Positions 26,847-35,074 of a DNA stretch of 64,000 bases are shown one piece after another; positions within the stretch are counted from its first letter, which is position 1, and every line of letters starts with the position of its first letter. The notes under the pieces are model-generated. The model made no database searches. It was not told where the DNA came from and saw only the letters and a list, made by a program, of their open reading frames with translations. This DNA comes from Sphaerisporangium viridialbum (GTDB lineage Bacteria; Actinomycetota; Actinomycetes; Streptosporangiales; Streptosporangiaceae). Location: assembly GCF_049674955.1 (NCBI RefSeq), contig NZ_CP187232.1, forward strand, positions 6,882,001-6,946,000, in the 5' to 3' direction. Both the position numbers and the translations under genes were made by a program.

Positions 26847-28769
26847 GTGGACACGACGGTTGCGGACCCCCTTGTAGGGCGGCTGCTGGACGGGCGCTAT
26901 CGCGTTGAGTCCCGGATCGCCCGGGGTGGGATGGCGGCCGTCTATCTGGCCCTGGACATCCGGCTCGACCGCACGGTGGCTCTGAAGGTCATGCACCGCT
27001 CGCTGGCCGAGGATCCCGACTTCGTGCGGCGCTTCATCGGCGAGGCCAAGTCCGTGGCCAGCCTGTCGCACCCCAACGTGGTGCACGTGTTCGACCAGGG
27101 CACCGACGGCGACCACGTCTACCTCTCGATGGAGTACGTCCCGGGGCGCACCCTGCGCGACGTGCTCCGCGAGAGGAAGCGGCTGCCGGCCCGCGAGGCC
27201 CTGGAGATCATGATCCCGGTGCTGGCCGCCCTCGGCGCGGCCCACCAGGCGGGCATGGTGCACCGCGACGTCAAGCCCGAGAACGTCCTGCTGACCGACG
27301 ACGGCCGGGTCAAGGTCGTCGACTTCGGGCTGGCGCGGGCCATCGAGGCGGGCAACCAGACCCGCACCGGCGTCATGATCGGCACCATCGCGTACATGTC
27401 GCCCGAGCAGGTCACCGCCGGGGTCGCCGACGCGCGCAGCGACGTCTACGCCGCCGGGGTGATGCTGTTCGAGCTGCTGACCGGGCACCAGCCCTACCAG
27501 GGCGACAACCCCATGTCGGTGGCCTACCGGCACGTCCACGACCGGGTGCCCGCGCCGTCGTCGCTGGCCGGGGACATCCCGCAGTTGCTCGACACGCTCG
27601 TGCTCTCGGCGACCGACCGCGACCAGAACCGCAGGCCCACCGACGCGACCGCGCTGCTCGTCGCGGCCGTGGACGCCCACCGCATGCTGCCGCGCGACAT
27701 GGGGCCGCAGCGCCCGCCCACCGGCGCGCCGGCCCCCGGGCCGGTGGCCGCGCACCAGATGGGCGCCCCGCCCGCGAACCCGACCCTCATCCACTCGCGG
27801 ACCGAGATGCTCACCGCCCCGGCGGTACGGGCGGCGGTGGAGAGCCCGAGGCGCCGGGGTTTCCGGCCCCACTGGTTCATCATCGTGCTGGTCGTCCTGA
27901 TGATCGCGGCGATCGGCGGCACGGGCTGGTGGTTCTCCGAGGGCCGCTACACCAAGGTCCCCGACCTGGTCGGCCTGAACACCACGGTGGCCAAGCTGGA
28001 GGCCGAGAAGCAGGGCTTCGTGGTCAAGATCGGCACGCCCGAGCACGACAAGCAGGTGGCCGAGAACAAGGTCCTGCGCACCGACCCCGAGTCGGGCAAG
28101 GAAGTGATCGCGCAGTCCACGATCACGCTGATCCCCTCGGCGGGCCCGGTCAAGATCGCGGTGCCGAACGTCGTCAACCTCTCCGAGGCCGACGCCCGGG
28201 CCAAGATCTCCGAGGCGAGCCTCACCGCGGGCACGATCAGCCGGGTGCCGAGCGACACCGTGCAGCGCGGCCTGGTGCTGCGCACGAACCCGCAGGTCGG
28301 CACCAAGGTCAGGGAGGGCAGCCGGGTGCAGCTCGTGCTGAGCGCCGGGCAGCTCATGCCCGACGTCAGCGAGATGCAGTGCGACCAGGCTGAGGCGTTC
28401 CTGCGGCAGAAGGGGTACAACCCGACGATCGTCCAGCAGACCGACAACGCCCAGCCGGGCACGATCATCGCCCAGGACCCCGCCGCGCGGGCCGAGGTCA
28501 CGGCGGGGCAGGGCGTGCAGCTCACCTGCTCGAAGGGTCCCGACACCGGCTTCCACTGGCCCTGGGAGAACCCCGACAACGTTCAGCCGGGCGAGGCCCT
28601 GGTCGCCATCCCCGACGTGCGGTTCAAGAACGTGGGCGACGCCACCCAGGAGCTCCGCGCGGCGGGCTTCAAGGTGCGGGTGCGCAAGATCGCGGGCGCG
28701 GGCTCGGTGGTCGCCGAGAACCCTCTGGGCCAGGCCCCGGCGGGCACCCGCATCACGATCTGGCACTGA
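26847..28769 (+). CDS. PASTA-domain serine/threonine protein kinase (PknL-like)
   Basis: Membrane receptor kinase. Of 640 residues, about 17-280 form the kinase domain (RIARGGMAAVYLA, ALKVM, HRDVKPEN near 139, DFGLA near 159, APE-type SPEQV); one membrane helix lies at about 341-363; four PASTA repeats fill the outside part (about 371-435, 436-503, 504-566, 588-640). PASTA repeats bind peptidoglycan fragments or lipid II in studied members. Position after the Rv2175c-like gene suggests PknL equivalence and that the Rv2175c-like protein is a substrate; mycobacterial PknL lacks PASTA repeats, as far as I know. Confidence 0.93.
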   Translation: MDTTVADPLVGRLLDGRYRVESRIARGGMAAVYLALDIRLDRTVALKVMHRSLAEDPDFVRRFIGEAKSVASLSHPNVVHVFDQGTDGDHVYLSMEYVPGRTLRDVLRERKRLPAREALEIMIPVLAALGAAHQAGMVHRDVKPENVLLTDDGRVKVVDFGLARAIEAGNQTRTGVMIGTIAYMSPEQVTAGVADARSDVYAAGVMLFELLTGHQPYQGDNPMSVAYRHVHDRVPAPSSLAGDIPQLLDTLVLSATDRDQNRRPTDATALLVAAVDAHRMLPRDMGPQRPPTGAPAPGPVAAHQMGAPPANPTLIHSRTEMLTAPAVRAAVESPRRRGFRPHWFIIVLVVLMIAAIGGTGWWFSEGRYTKVPDLVGLNTTVAKLEAEKQGFVVKIGTPEHDKQVAENKVLRTDPESGKEVIAQSTITLIPSAGPVKIAVPNVVNLSEADARAKISEASLTAGTISRVPSDTVQRGLVLRTNPQVGTKVREGSRVQLVLSAGQLMPDVSEMQCDQAEAFLRQKGYNPTIVQQTDNAQPGTIIAQDPAARAEVTAGQGVQLTCSKGPDTGFHWPWENPDNVQPGEALVAIPDVRFKNVGDATQELRAAGFKVRVRKIAGAGSVVAENPLGQAPAGTRITIWH

Positions 28770-28784
28770 CCTCCCGAGCCCCGC

Positions 28785-29759
28785 CTACGGCTGCCGGGGA
28801 GTGCCGTGCAGGCGGAGGCGGCCCATCCCGCCGTCGGGGTAGATGTCGAGGCGCACGTGCGTCGCCACGCGGTCGCCGTCCAGGCGGAACCTGTGGCGGG
28901 TGTCCGGCTGGAGCCGGGTGCGGGGAAGCAGCTCGAACCACTCGGTGTCCTCCCCCGGCGAGCCGTCGCCGACGTCGGCGGCCGAAAGGGCGGCCGCGCC
29001 CGGGGCGTTGTACACCAGGTTGGTGGTGTCGAGCTCGGCGACGCGCACGACGCCCGGCACCGCCAGCCGTACGACCAGCCAGTCGTTGCCGCCGTCGCGG
29101 CGGCGGGCGGTCTCCCACCCCTCGGCCTGGTGCCGGGGCAGCCCGGGGGCTATGACGTTCGCGGGCGAGGAGTAGAACTCGTCCGAGCAGCCGGTGACCA
29201 CCGCACCGTTCTCCAGGGCGGCGAGGTCGACGGTCATGCCCTCGTACATCGCGAGGTCGGGCACCACCTCGCCGTGGACGCGCAGCCGCGAGACCCCGCC
29301 GTCGGGGAAGATGTTCAGCCGCACGTGGGTGAACCTGCGGCCGTCGCCGACGGCGAACTCGTGCGCGGCGTCCCCGCCCAGGGGGCTCTTCGGCACGATC
29401 TCCACCCAGTCGGCCTCCTGGAGCTCGGCCACCGAGGGATAGCCGTCCACCTCGCACGCCTCGACGGAGGCGAAGGGCGGGTAGTTGCCGGTGAACCAGG
29501 CGGTGTCGACCACCACGCCCCTGACGACGCCGGGCATGCCGAGCCGCACGATCGCCCAGTCGTGGCCGGGCTCGCGGCGGCGCCGGGTCTCCCAGCCGTC
29601 GTAGACCTGACCCCTGGCGCCGAAGGTGCCGGGCTGGAACGCGGGCGCGCCGGGCCTGATCAGCGCCTGCCGCTCGGCGAAGGACTCGTCGCTGGCCGCC
29701 ACGACGGACCCGCCGCAGGTGCGCAGGGCCAGGTCGGGCAGGCGCGTGACGTCACTCAC
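28785..29759 (-). CDS. alc: Allantoicase
   Basis: Hydrolyses allantoate to ureidoglycolate and urea. The 324 residues contain the duplicated allantoicase domain: GWETRRRREPGHDWAIVRLG in the first half and GWETARRRDGGNDWLVVRLA in the second, each followed by an RHGV-like strand and a PDGG turn (FPDGGVSRLRVHG, YPDGGMGRLRLHG). The GTG at 29759 is five bases behind GGAGG; the GTG at 29765 is too close to it. Last gene of the purine catabolic series. Confidence 0.93.
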   Translation of the reverse strand: MSDVTRLPDLALRTCGGSVVAASDESFAERQALIRPGAPAFQPGTFGARGQVYDGWETRRRREPGHDWAIVRLGMPGVVRGVVVDTAWFTGNYPPFASVEACEVDGYPSVAELQEADWVEIVPKSPLGGDAAHEFAVGDGRRFTHVRLNIFPDGGVSRLRVHGEVVPDLAMYEGMTVDLAALENGAVVTGCSDEFYSSPANVIAPGLPRHQAEGWETARRRDGGNDWLVVRLAVPGVVRVAELDTTNLVYNAPGAAALSAADVGDGSPGEDTEWFELLPRTRLQPDTRHRFRLDGDRVATHVRLDIYPDGGMGRLRLHGTPRQP

Positions 29760-29813
29760 CGGCACCTCCGGGGCCCACGGTGATCGGGTGGCCGTCTCCG
29801 GCAGGAAGGTCGC

Positions 29814-31112
29814 TCAAAGCAGCACTCCAAAGGGTGGGACGGTGTCGGTCACGGCCCTGCCGCGCAGCCAGGTGGCGCGTACCACCCCGGTCAGCGTGCG
29901 GCCGTGGTAGGGCGTCACCGGGTTGCGGTGGCGCAGGTCCGCCGCCTCGACGGTGAACTCGGCGGTGTCGTCGAAGGCCACCAGGTCGGCGTCCCCGCCG
30001 ACGGCGATGCCGCCCTTGGCGGGCAGCCCGGCCAGCGCCGCGGGCGCCGCGGACATCCACTCGACGACGCGCGGCAGCTCGTACCCGCGCGACCTGGCCT
30101 CGGTCCACACGGCGGGCAGGCCGACCTGCAGAGAGGAGATCCCTCCCCAGGCGGCGGCGAAGTCGGGCACCTTCAGGTCGGGCGTGGAGGGGGAGTGGTC
30201 GGAGACGACGCAGCTCAGCACGCCGGCCGCCAGGCCCTGCCACAGCTCGTCGCGGTTGCCGCCGTCCCTGATCGGCGGGCAGCACTTGTACTCCGGGCCG
30301 CGCACCTGCTCGGCGGTCAGGGTGAGGTAGTGGGGGCAGGTCTCGGCGGTGATCCGCACCCCGTCGCGCCGGGCGGCGTCCAGCGGTTCGAGGCAGGAGG
30401 CCGAGGACACATGCAGGATGTGGACCCGCGCGCCGGTCTCGCGGGCCACGGCGATGACCCGCTCGACGGCCCGGCGCTCCGACTCCCCCGGCCGCGAGTC
30501 GAGAAACTGGGGATATGTCGGGCCGAGGGGTTCGGTGAGCAGCGCGGGATCCTCCGCGTGCACCACCATGAGCCCGTCGAAGGCCGCCACCTCGCGCAGC
30601 GCCGTACGCAGGCCTGCGGCGTCCAGCGGGGGGAACTCCTCCACGCCCGACGGCGACAGGAAGCACTTGAAGCCGTACACGCCCGCCTCGTGCAGCGCAC
30701 GCAGCCCGGCGGCGTTGCCGGGGATCGCGCCGCCCCAGAAGCCCACGTCGACGGCGCACTGCCCGGCCGCCGCCGCCCGTTTGACCGCGAGGGCGTCCAC
30801 GTCGACGGTCGGCGGCAGGGAGTTGAGCGGCATGTCGACGATCGTGGACACGCCCCCGGCCGCCGCCGCCCTGGTGGCGGTGGCGAACCCCTCCCACTCG
30901 GTGCGGCCCGGCTCGTTGACGTGCACATGGGTGTCGACCAGGCCGGGCAGCAGGCACACCTCGCCGAGGTCCACCTGCTCGGCCGCCGGCGCCGGGTCGT
31001 CGTAGGGCAGCAGGGCCGCGACCACGCCGTCCCGCACGGCCACCGCCAGCGGGCGCTCTCCGCCGGGCAGCACCGCCCGCCGCGACCGCACCACCAGGTC
31101 GAAGTCGCTCAT
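29814..31112 (-). CDS. allB: Allantoinase
   Basis: Zinc amidohydrolase opening the allantoin ring to allantoate. 432 residues with LLPGLVDTHVHVNEPGRTEWEG (metal-binding HVH), the carboxylated-lysine region GFKCFLSPSG, HAEDP, ILHVSS and VVSDHSPS. The ATG at 31112 follows GGAGG. Lies between glycerate kinase and allantoicase, 54 bases from the latter. Confidence 0.95.
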   Translation of the reverse strand: MSDFDLVVRSRRAVLPGGERPLAVAVRDGVVAALLPYDDPAPAAEQVDLGEVCLLPGLVDTHVHVNEPGRTEWEGFATATRAAAAGGVSTIVDMPLNSLPPTVDVDALAVKRAAAAGQCAVDVGFWGGAIPGNAAGLRALHEAGVYGFKCFLSPSGVEEFPPLDAAGLRTALREVAAFDGLMVVHAEDPALLTEPLGPTYPQFLDSRPGESERRAVERVIAVARETGARVHILHVSSASCLEPLDAARRDGVRITAETCPHYLTLTAEQVRGPEYKCCPPIRDGGNRDELWQGLAAGVLSCVVSDHSPSTPDLKVPDFAAAWGGISSLQVGLPAVWTEARSRGYELPRVVEWMSAAPAALAGLPAKGGIAVGGDADLVAFDDTAEFTVEAADLRHRNPVTPYHGRTLTGVVRATWLRGRAVTDTVPPFGVLL

Positions 31113-31133
31113 GGTCCTCCGTCCGGCCGGCGG

Positions 31134-32282
31134 TCAGTCATGGGCGTGGACGGGAGCGTGAGGCAGCCATTCGGCGGCCAGCGTGGTGGCGAGCCGCTCC
31201 AGGAGCGGGCCCGCCTCTTCCATGCAGCGTCGCACGTCGTCCTCGATGTCGGTCAGCGCGAAGGCCGCCTGGATGCCCGCCGCGCGCAACCGCTCGTCGG
31301 TCAGCGCGCGCCGGCCGCACACGGCGACCACGGGCACCCCGGCCTCGGCGGCGGCCGACGCCACCCCGGCGGGGGCCTTGCCGCGCAGGGTCTGGTCGTC
31401 GAGCGAGCCCTCCCCCGTGATCACGAGCCGCGCGCCGGAGAGCCGCGCGGAGAAGCCGAGCAGGTCGAGCAGGAGGCCGATGCCGGGCCGGATCTCCGCG
31501 CCGAGGAACGCCATCGCCGCGAAGCCGACGCCGCCCGCCGCCCCCGCGCCCGGGGTGTCGCGCGCCCGTACGCCGAGCTCGCGCTCCGCGACCTCGGCCC
31601 AGCGGGCCAGGCCCTCCTCCAGCCTCGGCAGCTCGGCCGGCCCCGCCCCCTTCTGGGGGCCGTAGACCGCCGCCGCGCCCTCGGGGCCGAGCAGCGGGTT
31701 GTCCACGTCGCTGGCGACGACGAACGCCGTGCCGGCGGGCCGGGTGAACCCCGAGAGGTCCAGGGAGCTCAGGTCGGCAAGGGAGCCTCCCCCGGGCGGC
31801 AGGTCGCGGCCCCGGGCGTCCAGCAGGCGCACGCCGAGCGCGCGCATCATGCCGGAGCCTCCGTCGGTGCAGGCGCTGCCGCCGAGGCCGAGCACCACCT
31901 CCCGGGGGCTCTGGCGCAGGGCCGCCGCGATCAGGTCGCCGGTGCCGTCGCTGCCGGCCGCGAGGGGCGCGAGCCGCCCGCCGGGCAGCCGGTGCAGGCC
32001 GGACGCCTCGGCCAGCTCGACCACCGCCACGCCGTCCAGGAAGCCGTACGCCGCGCTCACGGGCTCGCCGGTCGGGCCGGAGACGACGGCCTCGGCCCGG
32101 TGGAACCCGCAGGCGACGGCCGCCTCCACGGTGCCGTCCCCGCCGTCGGCGACGGGCATGGTCACGACCGCGACGTCCGGCCTGGCGGCGCGCAGGCCCG
32201 CCGCCACGCTGCCCGCGACCTCGACGGCGCTGAGCGAGCCCTTGAACTTGTCCGGCGCGACCAGCACATGCCCTCGCGTCAC
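31134..32282 (-). CDS. Glycerate kinase
   Basis: Phosphorylates glycerate, closing the route from allantoin-derived glyoxylate back to central metabolism. The 382 residues show VLVAPDKFKGSLSAVEVA, MPVADGGDGTVEA, LGLGGSACTDGGSGM, GAAAVYGPQKGA and ITGEGSLDDQTLRGKAP. The GTG at 32282 follows GGAGG at 8 bases; upstream reading is low-complexity. Its presence inside the purine cluster indicates nitrogen from purines is used together with the carbon. Glyoxylate carboligase and tartronate semialdehyde reductase are not in the window. Confidence 0.93.
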   Translation of the reverse strand: MTRGHVLVAPDKFKGSLSAVEVAGSVAAGLRAARPDVAVVTMPVADGGDGTVEAAVACGFHRAEAVVSGPTGEPVSAAYGFLDGVAVVELAEASGLHRLPGGRLAPLAAGSDGTGDLIAAALRQSPREVVLGLGGSACTDGGSGMMRALGVRLLDARGRDLPPGGGSLADLSSLDLSGFTRPAGTAFVVASDVDNPLLGPEGAAAVYGPQKGAGPAELPRLEEGLARWAEVAERELGVRARDTPGAGAAGGVGFAAMAFLGAEIRPGIGLLLDLLGFSARLSGARLVITGEGSLDDQTLRGKAPAGVASAAAEAGVPVVAVCGRRALTDERLRAAGIQAAFALTDIEDDVRRCMEEAGPLLERLATTLAAEWLPHAPVHAHD

Positions 32283-32343
32283 GCGCGGACCTCCGGGCGG
32301 GAATGCCCTGACCTCACGGCCTCCGGACGCACCTGTACCGACC

Positions 32344-33723
32344 TCACGCACCGACCTCCTTGTTCACGCTGAATCCCTTGTCCGCGGCGAGCTTGGTCAG
32401 GCGGCGGTGGGCGTCGGCGCCGGCCCGTCCCGCGGCGTCGTGCGGCACGGTGCGCAGCTCGCCGTCCTCCACCACCGTCCGGCCGCCCACGAGCACGCGG
32501 GCCACGGGCGGCGTCGCGCCGAAGACCAGCGCGCACACCGGGTCCTCCACCGCCGCCGCGAAGCCGTCGACCCGCCACAGGACGATGTCGGCGAGCTTCC
32601 CCGGCTCCAGCGAGCCGATCTCGTCCTGCCGTCCGAGGCACCGGGCGCCGCCCAGGGTGCCGATCTCCAGCGCCTGGCGGGCGGTGAGCGCCGCCGGGCC
32701 GTACCTGGCGCGCTGGAACAGCAGGGCCTGCCGCATCTCGCCCGCGAGGGGCGTCAGCTCGCTGGAGGCGCTGCCGTCCACGCCGAGGCCGACGACGGCC
32801 CCGGCCCGCAGCATCTCGGACACGCGGGCGATGCCCGCCCCGAGACGGCCGTTGGAGCTCGGGCAGTGGGCAGAGCCGGTTCCCGTCTCGGCGAAGCGCC
32901 GGATGTCGCGGTCGTGGAGGTGGACGGCGTGGGCCACCCAGACGTCGGGGCCGAGCCAGCCGAGCTTCTCCATGTAGTCGACCGGGGTGCAGCCCATCTG
33001 CGCAAGGCAGTGCTCCTCCTCGTCGACCGTCTCGCACAGGTGGGTGTGGAGGCGCACGCCCTTGTCGCGGGCCAGCGCCGCCGCCTCGGTCATCAGCCCG
33101 GCGCTGACCGAGAACGGCGAGCACGGCGCGACGGCCACCTGGAGCATCGAGCCCGGAGAGGGGTCGTGGTAGGCGTCAACGGCCTCGGCCGTGGCGGCGA
33201 GGATCTCATCCAGCCCCTCGACCACCTCGTCGGGGGGCAGGCCGCCCTGGGAGACGCCACGGTCCATCGACCCCCGGCACGGGTGGAAGCGGAGCCCGAG
33301 GTCGCGGGCCGCCTCGATCTCGGCGGCGAACAGGTCGCCCCGGCCCTTGGGGAAGATGTAGTGATGGTCGGTGGTCGTCGTGCAGCCCGACAGCGCGAGC
33401 CAGCCGAGCCCGGCGGTCGCCGCCCCCTTCACGACCTCGGCGTCCATGGCCGCCCACACCTGGTAGAGCGCCGTGAGCCACTCGAACAGCGTGGCGTCCT
33501 GGGCGACCCCCTGGGAGGCCCACTGGTAGAGGTGGTGGTGGGTGTTGACCAGGCCAGGGGTGGCCAGGCAGCCGGTGCCGTCGACGCGGGTGGCGCCGGG
33601 GACGTCCGGGGCGGGGCCCGCGCCGAGCGCGGCGATGCGGCCGTCCTCGACGTGGATGTACCCCCGGCCGATCTCGGGCCCCACGACCGGGGCGATCGCG
33701 ACGTTCTCGATGAGGGTGCCCAC
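32344..33723 (-). CDS. 8-oxoguanine deaminase-type amidohydrolase
   Basis: Metal-dependent deaminase of the ATZ/TRZ class; most likely acts on 8-oxoguanine or a related purine. 459 residues with the metal-binding LVNTHHHLYQWASQG, TTDHHYIFP, HTHLCET, AHCPSSNGRL and LGVDGSASSE. The GTG at 33723 begins two bases after the 2Fe-2S gene's stop. Guanine deaminase activity is an alternative. Context in a urate pathway fits formation of urate from 8-oxoguanine. Confidence 0.88.
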   Translation of the reverse strand: MGTLIENVAIAPVVGPEIGRGYIHVEDGRIAALGAGPAPDVPGATRVDGTGCLATPGLVNTHHHLYQWASQGVAQDATLFEWLTALYQVWAAMDAEVVKGAATAGLGWLALSGCTTTTDHHYIFPKGRGDLFAAEIEAARDLGLRFHPCRGSMDRGVSQGGLPPDEVVEGLDEILAATAEAVDAYHDPSPGSMLQVAVAPCSPFSVSAGLMTEAAALARDKGVRLHTHLCETVDEEEHCLAQMGCTPVDYMEKLGWLGPDVWVAHAVHLHDRDIRRFAETGTGSAHCPSSNGRLGAGIARVSEMLRAGAVVGLGVDGSASSELTPLAGEMRQALLFQRARYGPAALTARQALEIGTLGGARCLGRQDEIGSLEPGKLADIVLWRVDGFAAAVEDPVCALVFGATPPVARVLVGGRTVVEDGELRTVPHDAAGRAGADAHRRLTKLAADKGFSVNKEVGA

Positions 33724-33725
33724 GG

Positions 33726-34199
33726 TCAGACCACCTCGGCCTTCCTGGCGGCGGCGAGCCGCACCGCGTCGAGGATCTTCTCGTAGCCGGTGCACCGGCA
33801 CAGGTTGCCCGCGAGGGCCTCGCGGATCTCCGCGTCGCTGGGCCGGGCGTTGCGCTCGATCAGGTCGTGCGCCTGGACGAGCAGGCCAGGCGTGCAGAAG
33901 CCGCACTGCACGGCGCCGCACTCGACGAAGGCCTCCTGGATCGGGTCGAGCCGGTCGCCCTCGGCCAGCCCCTCGACCGTGCGCACCTGGCGCCCCTCGG
34001 CCTGCCCTGCCGCGACCAGGCACGAGCACACCGGCAGCCCGTCGAGGTAGACCGTGCAGGAGCCGCACTCGCCCTGCTCGCAGGCGTTCTTGGAGCCGGG
34101 GAGGCCGACCCGCTCCCGCAGGACGTAGAGCAGGCTCTCGCCCTCCCAGACGCCGTCGACCGCTTCCTGCCTGCCGTTGACGGTGAAGTTCACGCGCAT
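33726..34199 (-). CDS. 2Fe-2S subunit of a xanthine dehydrogenase-type enzyme
   Basis: Electron-transfer subunit with two 2Fe-2S clusters. The 157 residues carry the plant-type ferredoxin cysteines (ACEQGECGSCTVYLDG, CSCLVA) and the second cluster (CGAVQCGFCTPGLL, GNLCRCTGYEKI). Start ATG at 34199 overlaps the end of the FAD subunit gene by 10 bases. A much longer open frame upstream is a shadow of the FAD gene. Confidence 0.93.
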   Translation of the reverse strand: MRVNFTVNGRQEAVDGVWEGESLLYVLRERVGLPGSKNACEQGECGSCTVYLDGLPVCSCLVAAGQAEGRQVRTVEGLAEGDRLDPIQEAFVECGAVQCGFCTPGLLVQAHDLIERNARPSDAEIREALAGNLCRCTGYEKILDAVRLAAARKAEVV

Positions 34200-35065
34200 G
34201 CCGCCACCTTCTCGCGGTAGTCGTTCCAGGCCCAGGTGAGCGTGCGCCGGGCCATCACCGCCACCGCGTGGCGGCGGTAGTCGGCCGTGCCCCGCACGTC
34301 GTCGATGGGTGAGGCCGCCTGGGCCGCCAGCTCGCCGAACCGCGCCAGCAGCGCGGCGTCGAGGGCGGCGGCCCCGGTCCAGTCGAGCTCGGCCGCGAGG
34401 AACTCCTCGGCGGCGACGGCCCGGCGCGGGGTCGGGGCGGCCGAGCCCACGCCGGTGCCCGCGCGGCGCTCCCCGGGGTGCAGCGCTATCGCGAAGGAGC
34501 ACACGGCGATGACCATGGCGTTGCGGGTGCCGACCTTGGAGAAGTACTGCGGGCCCTCGGCGGGCGCCATCCAGAAGGCGCGGATCAGCTCGTCGGGCGC
34601 GAGCGCGCTGCGCTTGACCCCGAGGTAGAACTCGGCGGCCGGGATCATGCGAGTGCCCCGGGCGGCGGACTCGACCTCGATCACCGCGTCGCCGGCGAGC
34701 AGGGGCGGGTGGCTGTCGCCCGCCGGGGATGCGGCGCCGAGGTTGCCCCCGACCGACCCCCGGTTGCGGATCTGCGGGGAGCCGACCGTGCGGGAGGCCT
34801 GGGCCAGGCCGGGGAGCTTGTCCCCCAGCTCGGCGATGACCCGGGCGTACGGCACCCCGGCGCCGACGCGGAGCCGTCCGTCGGGCATGAGCCCCCAGTC
34901 GCCGAGGTCGGTGACCTGGTTCAGGTCCAGCAGCGCCACCGGGCGGCGCACGTCGAAGTTGATCTCCACCATCACGTCGGTGCCGCCCTGGATGGGCACC
35001 GCTTCGGGAACGGCCGCCTTGGCGGCCAGCGCCTCGCCCCAGGTGGTGGGTCGCAGGAATTCCAT
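34190..35065 (-). CDS. FAD-binding subunit of a xanthine dehydrogenase-type enzyme
   Basis: Accepts electrons from the iron-sulfur subunit and passes them to NAD. 291 residues: FLRPTTWGEAL, the FAD loop IQGGTDVMVE, QIRNRGSVGGNLGAASPAGDS, and a CO-dehydrogenase-flavoprotein C-terminal domain. The ATG at 35065 lies six bases after AGGAA; the nearby GTG at 35071 is less likely. No molybdenum-cofactor subunit gene accompanies this pair in the window. Confidence 0.92.
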   Translation of the reverse strand: MEFLRPTTWGEALAAKAAVPEAVPIQGGTDVMVEINFDVRRPVALLDLNQVTDLGDWGLMPDGRLRVGAGVPYARVIAELGDKLPGLAQASRTVGSPQIRNRGSVGGNLGAASPAGDSHPPLLAGDAVIEVESAARGTRMIPAAEFYLGVKRSALAPDELIRAFWMAPAEGPQYFSKVGTRNAMVIAVCSFAIALHPGERRAGTGVGSAAPTPRRAVAAEEFLAAELDWTGAAALDAALLARFGELAAQAASPIDDVRGTADYRRHAVAVMARRTLTWAWNDYREKVAACA

Positions 35066-35074
35066 CGGCACTTC

